A stretch of 64,000 nucleotides of DNA from a marine actinobacterium MedAcidi-G1 (GTDB lineage Bacteria; Actinomycetota; Acidimicrobiia; Acidimicrobiales; MedAcidi-G1), in contig JUEM01000003.1 of the NCBI GenBank assembly GCA_000817085.1, positions 48,881-112,880 of the forward strand, in the 5' to 3' direction. The notes under the pieces are model-generated. The model was given only the letters and a program-made list of their open reading frames with translations. It was not told the origin of the DNA and made no database searches. Below are positions 61,913 through 64,000 of this stretch, one piece after another (within the stretch, counting starts at the first letter, position 1; each line of letters opens with the position of its first letter). The position numbers and the translations under genes were made by a program.

Positions 61913-62212
61913 ATGTCGATGAACCGTGAACAAAAACGTATGCTCCAACGACAAGGAGAGGTAGATGCTGAGGGTGAGCCTGTACGCGAACGCCGTCAGC
62001 CTCAACAAGCATCACATAATGAAGAAAGAGCTGGATTTACCCAATTCGCACGAGAAGTTCGTTCAGAACTTCGAAAAGTTGTGTGGCCTACACGTTCTGA
62101 AACTACGAATTATACAATAGTTGTAGTAATTACAATTGTGGCTATTACCGCAATTGTTGCAGGTTTAGATTGGGTATTTTCCCAATCAGTACTCGAATTG
62201 TTTGATGTCTAA
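61913..62212 (+). CDS. secE: Preprotein translocase subunit SecE
   Basis: 99 residues. REVRSELRKVVWPTRSET precedes the single membrane helix (about 68-90), as in all short bacterial SecE proteins. The polar N-terminal 40 residues are an extension seen in actinobacteria. TAATG junction with nusG. Confidence 0.94.
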   Translation: MSMNREQKRMLQRQGEVDAEGEPVRERRQPQQASHNEERAGFTQFAREVRSELRKVVWPTRSETTNYTIVVVITIVAITAIVAGLDWVFSQSVLELFDV

Positions 62213-63039
62213 TGAATTCTAATAATGAATCCGAAAATAACTCTGTTGAGTCTGACGTGCTCAAGGTAGATGATGCTGCGGTTGAAGACCACGAATCCCC
62301 CGATGAAAATACTGGAATGGATGCCTTATTGCCTACAGGTTCATTTGAGAATGTAGATGTAGAGGAAACATCCTCGCCGGAAGAGTCAGATAGTTTTGGT
62401 GCTGATGAAGCTGTGGTGGATTCAGATGCTGTCATTGATGAGGATGAACTTTTTGAAGAAGAGGATTCAACTCCAAAAAAAGAGAGCCCTTATGACCGGC
62501 CTGGAAAATGGTTTGTTGTGCACACTCAGTCCGGTTACGAGAATAAAGTCAAGCAGAATTTAGAAACTCGAACATCTTCAATGAATTTGGAAGACAGAAT
62601 TCTTGAAATTGTTATCCCGATGGAAGATGTAGTTGAGTTTCGAAATGGTAAAAAAGTAAGCGTTTCAAAAAAGATGTTTCCTGGTTATTTATTGGTCAGA
62701 TGTTTTCTTGACGATGCTTCATGGGCGGCGATCAGAGATACACCTGGGATTGTAAACTTTGTAGGAGCTGGAGGTAAACCATCACCTTTAAGAAGGAAAG
62801 AAGTAGAAAACTTTCTTTATGTTCCAGATGAGACAAAACCTGATACTCCTAAAAAGACACGAGCAAGACTTGGGTTTGAATTGAATGAAACAGTTCGAGT
62901 CAAAGAAGGTCCATTTGCAGATTTTTCTGGTGCCATCGTTGAGATAAATGAAGATCAATTAAAAGTAAAGGTTCTTGTAGATATCTTTGGCCGAGAGACT
63001 CCTGTAGAATTAGAATTCTCACAAATTGCTCAACTCTAA
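62212..63039 (+). CDS. nusG: Transcription antitermination factor NusG
   Basis: 275 residues. An acidic, disordered N-terminal extension of about 95 residues precedes the NGN domain (KWFVVHTQSGYENKVKQNLE, then FPGYLLVRCFLDDASW) and the C-terminal KOW domain (VRVKEGPFADFSGAIVEIN). The long acidic leader is typical of actinobacterial NusG. Confidence 0.95.
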   Translation: MNSNNESENNSVESDVLKVDDAAVEDHESPDENTGMDALLPTGSFENVDVEETSSPEESDSFGADEAVVDSDAVIDEDELFEEEDSTPKKESPYDRPGKWFVVHTQSGYENKVKQNLETRTSSMNLEDRILEIVIPMEDVVEFRNGKKVSVSKKMFPGYLLVRCFLDDASWAAIRDTPGIVNFVGAGGKPSPLRRKEVENFLYVPDETKPDTPKKTRARLGFELNETVRVKEGPFADFSGAIVEINEDQLKVKVLVDIFGRETPVELEFSQIAQL

Positions 63040-63135
63040 GATTTAGAGGTTGGCAATATGTGGGAGCCGCAGCAGACTTGTGACGCTGTTTATTTAAAGT
63101 TCGACAAAGTAATAGAAAATTAAGAGAGAAAAGTT
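63040..63135 (+). other. rplK leader
   Basis: 96 nt between nusG and rplK. Contains GGGAGCCG at 63062-63069, the same 8-mer found in the rplK-rplA gap at 63637-63644, and a ribosome site AGAGAGAAAAG before the ATG. L1 often controls this operon by binding the leader; a binding site here is only a suggestion. Confidence 0.35.
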
Positions 63136-63561
63136 ATGGCGCAAAAGCAAGTATTAGCTTTAGTGAAAATTCAGATTCCAGCAGGGCAAGCTTCTCCTGC
63201 GCCACCTGTGGGTACAGCTCTTGGGCCTCATGGTGTTGCGATCATGGATTTTTGCAAAGAATATAATGCTAAGACTGAAGACAAAAGAGGACAGATAATC
63301 CCTGTAGAGATAACGATTTACGAGGATCGGTCTTTTACATTCGTCACTAAAACACCACCTACTTCTTTTCTTATTCGTCAAGCAGCTGGCTTAGAAAAAG
63401 CTTCAGGCCTACCGGGGCGAGAGGAAGCTGGTTCGATCACATGGAATCAGGTCTCGGAAATTGCTGAAACAAAAATGCCTGATTTGAATGCGATTGATAT
63501 TGAGGGTGCAAAACAACAAGTAGCAGGAACTGCTAGAAGCATGGGTATAGCAGTTAATTAG
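63136..63561 (+). CDS. rplK: 50S ribosomal protein L11
   Basis: 141 residues. [20 protein letters not shown] and [20 protein letters not shown] are the L11 signatures, and [13 protein letters not shown] ends the RNA-binding domain. Full length. Confidence 0.96.
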   Translation: MAQKQVLALVKIQIPAGQASPAPPVGTALGPHGVAIMDFCKEYNAKTEDKRGQIIPVEITIYEDRSFTFVTKTPPTSFLIRQAAGLEKASGLPGREEAGSITWNQVSEIAETKMPDLNAIDIEGAKQQVAGTARSMGIAVN

Positions 63562-63589
63562 AGATAAAAATATTTTAATATCTAATGTG

Positions 63590-63624
63590 ATTCTGTAAAG
63601 AGGAGGACCTCGCCTCAACAGAAT
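63590..63624 (+). promoter_or_regulatory. Structured leader of rplA
   Basis: ATTCTGT pairs with ACAGAAT around an inner GAGG / CCTC stem, forming a two-part hairpin upstream of the rplA start. Such structure between rplK and rplA could be an autoregulatory L1 site; no terminator-like T-run follows. Confidence 0.4.
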
Positions 63625-63658
63625 TTATTAACTTGAGGGAGCCGGGAGGAAAGGCTAA

Positions 63659-64000
63659 ATGAGTAATAGCAAGCGGTATAAGAATTCTCTTGAGAAGTTT
63701 GATCCAGATGGGTATTTATCTGGTCGTGAAGCTTTAGAAGTGGTTAAGTCGTTTGAAAAAACAAAGTTTGATGAATCTATAGATCTTGTCGTTCGATTAG
63801 GAGTTGATCCTAGAAAAACTGAAGAGATGATTCGCAGTACAGTCGCTTTACCATCGGGTACGGGTAAAACGGTCCGTATTGCAGTCTTCGCACAAGGTGA
63901 GGCAGCCAATGCAGCACGTGAAGCAGGTGCTGATCACGTTGGTGCGGATGATCTAGCCTCGGAAGTTGAAGGCGGAATGCTTGATTTTGAGATTGCGATC
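63659..64000 (+). CDS. rplA: 50S ribosomal protein L1 (partial, C-terminus off the right edge)
   Basis: First 114 residues visible. NSKRYKNSLEKFDPDGYLSG at the start and KFDESIDLVVRLGVDPRKTE followed by LPSGTGKTVRIAVFAQGE are the L1 pattern. ATG has a strong GGGAGGAAAGG ribosome site. The rest lies outside the window. Confidence 0.95.
   Translation, partial: MSNSKRYKNSLEKFDPDGYLSGREALEVVKSFEKTKFDESIDLVVRLGVDPRKTEEMIRSTVALPSGTGKTVRIAVFAQGEAANAAREAGADHVGADDLASEVEGGMLDFEIAI

Overview
The window looks like a contiguous piece of a small, AT-rich chromosome from an uncultured, probably marine actinobacterium (Acidimicrobiia-like). The evidence is an MshA-type mycothiol glycosyltransferase next to a YbjN-domain gene and a histidine phosphatase (as in mycobacteria), a NuoD with the actinobacterial HTG motif, an actinobacterial-style NusG with a long acidic N-terminus, many GTG/TTG starts, and dense 1-14 nt gene overlaps. 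The lineage is inferred from gene content. I see no insertion sequences, phage genes, CRISPR arrays or rRNA.

Layout. 1-3128 (minus): an FAD amine-oxidase-like protein (cut by the left edge), a DUF1295 membrane enzyme and an SDR/DUF2867 protein, followed by an MFS exporter (3196-4416). 4490-7659 (plus): a three-gene set of a duplicated ferredoxin-like domain protein, a D-threonine-aldolase-like PLP enzyme and an aldonolactone oxidase. 7682-13454: a 55-aa microprotein, a histidine phosphatase, a MoaD-like carrier, mshA, a YbjN protein, an MFS transporter, proC, a SAM hydrolase and a 29-aa membrane peptide. 13527-19509: rex followed by hemA-hemC-hemD-hemB-hemL (C5 tetrapyrrole route). 19506-23265 (minus): pgi, a geranylgeranyl-reductase-family flavoprotein and a membrane cytochrome c.

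23572-59695 is the centrepiece: 36 consecutive plus-strand genes, almost all for electron transport. It opens with a b6-type quinol:cytochrome c reductase module (two membrane proteins I do not recognise, a 2x[4Fe-4S] ferredoxin, split cytochrome b, Rieske protein, dihaem cytochrome c). Next is a complete 14-gene complex I operon (nuoA-N), then a second, diverged 11-gene complex I operon that lacks nuoE, nuoF and nuoG. These are followed by a MidA/NDUFAF7-type methyltransferase, acetyl-CoA synthetase, an HAD phosphatase and HtpX. A near-perfect Rex operator (TTGTGCAATTTTTCACAA, 23503-23520) lies upstream of the first gene, and rex itself is about 10 kb away, so the whole block may respond to NADH/NAD+.

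How it may work together (inference): complex I-1 takes electrons from NADH. Complex I-2, having no NADH module, probably takes them from ferredoxin, and the bc-operon ferredoxin is an obvious candidate. Both would reduce menaquinone, which the b6-type complex reoxidises. The cytochrome b keeps the Cys that binds haem ci in b6f complexes. The methyltransferase after the complex I operons matches the family that methylates one Arg in the 49-kDa subunit, and that Arg is present in NuoD2 but is Thr in NuoD1. Both NuoL proteins carry perfect or near-perfect 9-nt tandem repeats encoding (Asp-Ala-Gly)10 and (Gly-Glu-His)9.

59692-64000: yajQ, four tRNAs (Tyr, Thr, Met, Trp), a GNAT acetyltransferase, cysteine-poor L28/L33 genes, and the start of the secE-nusG-rplK-rplA cluster, cut by the right edge.
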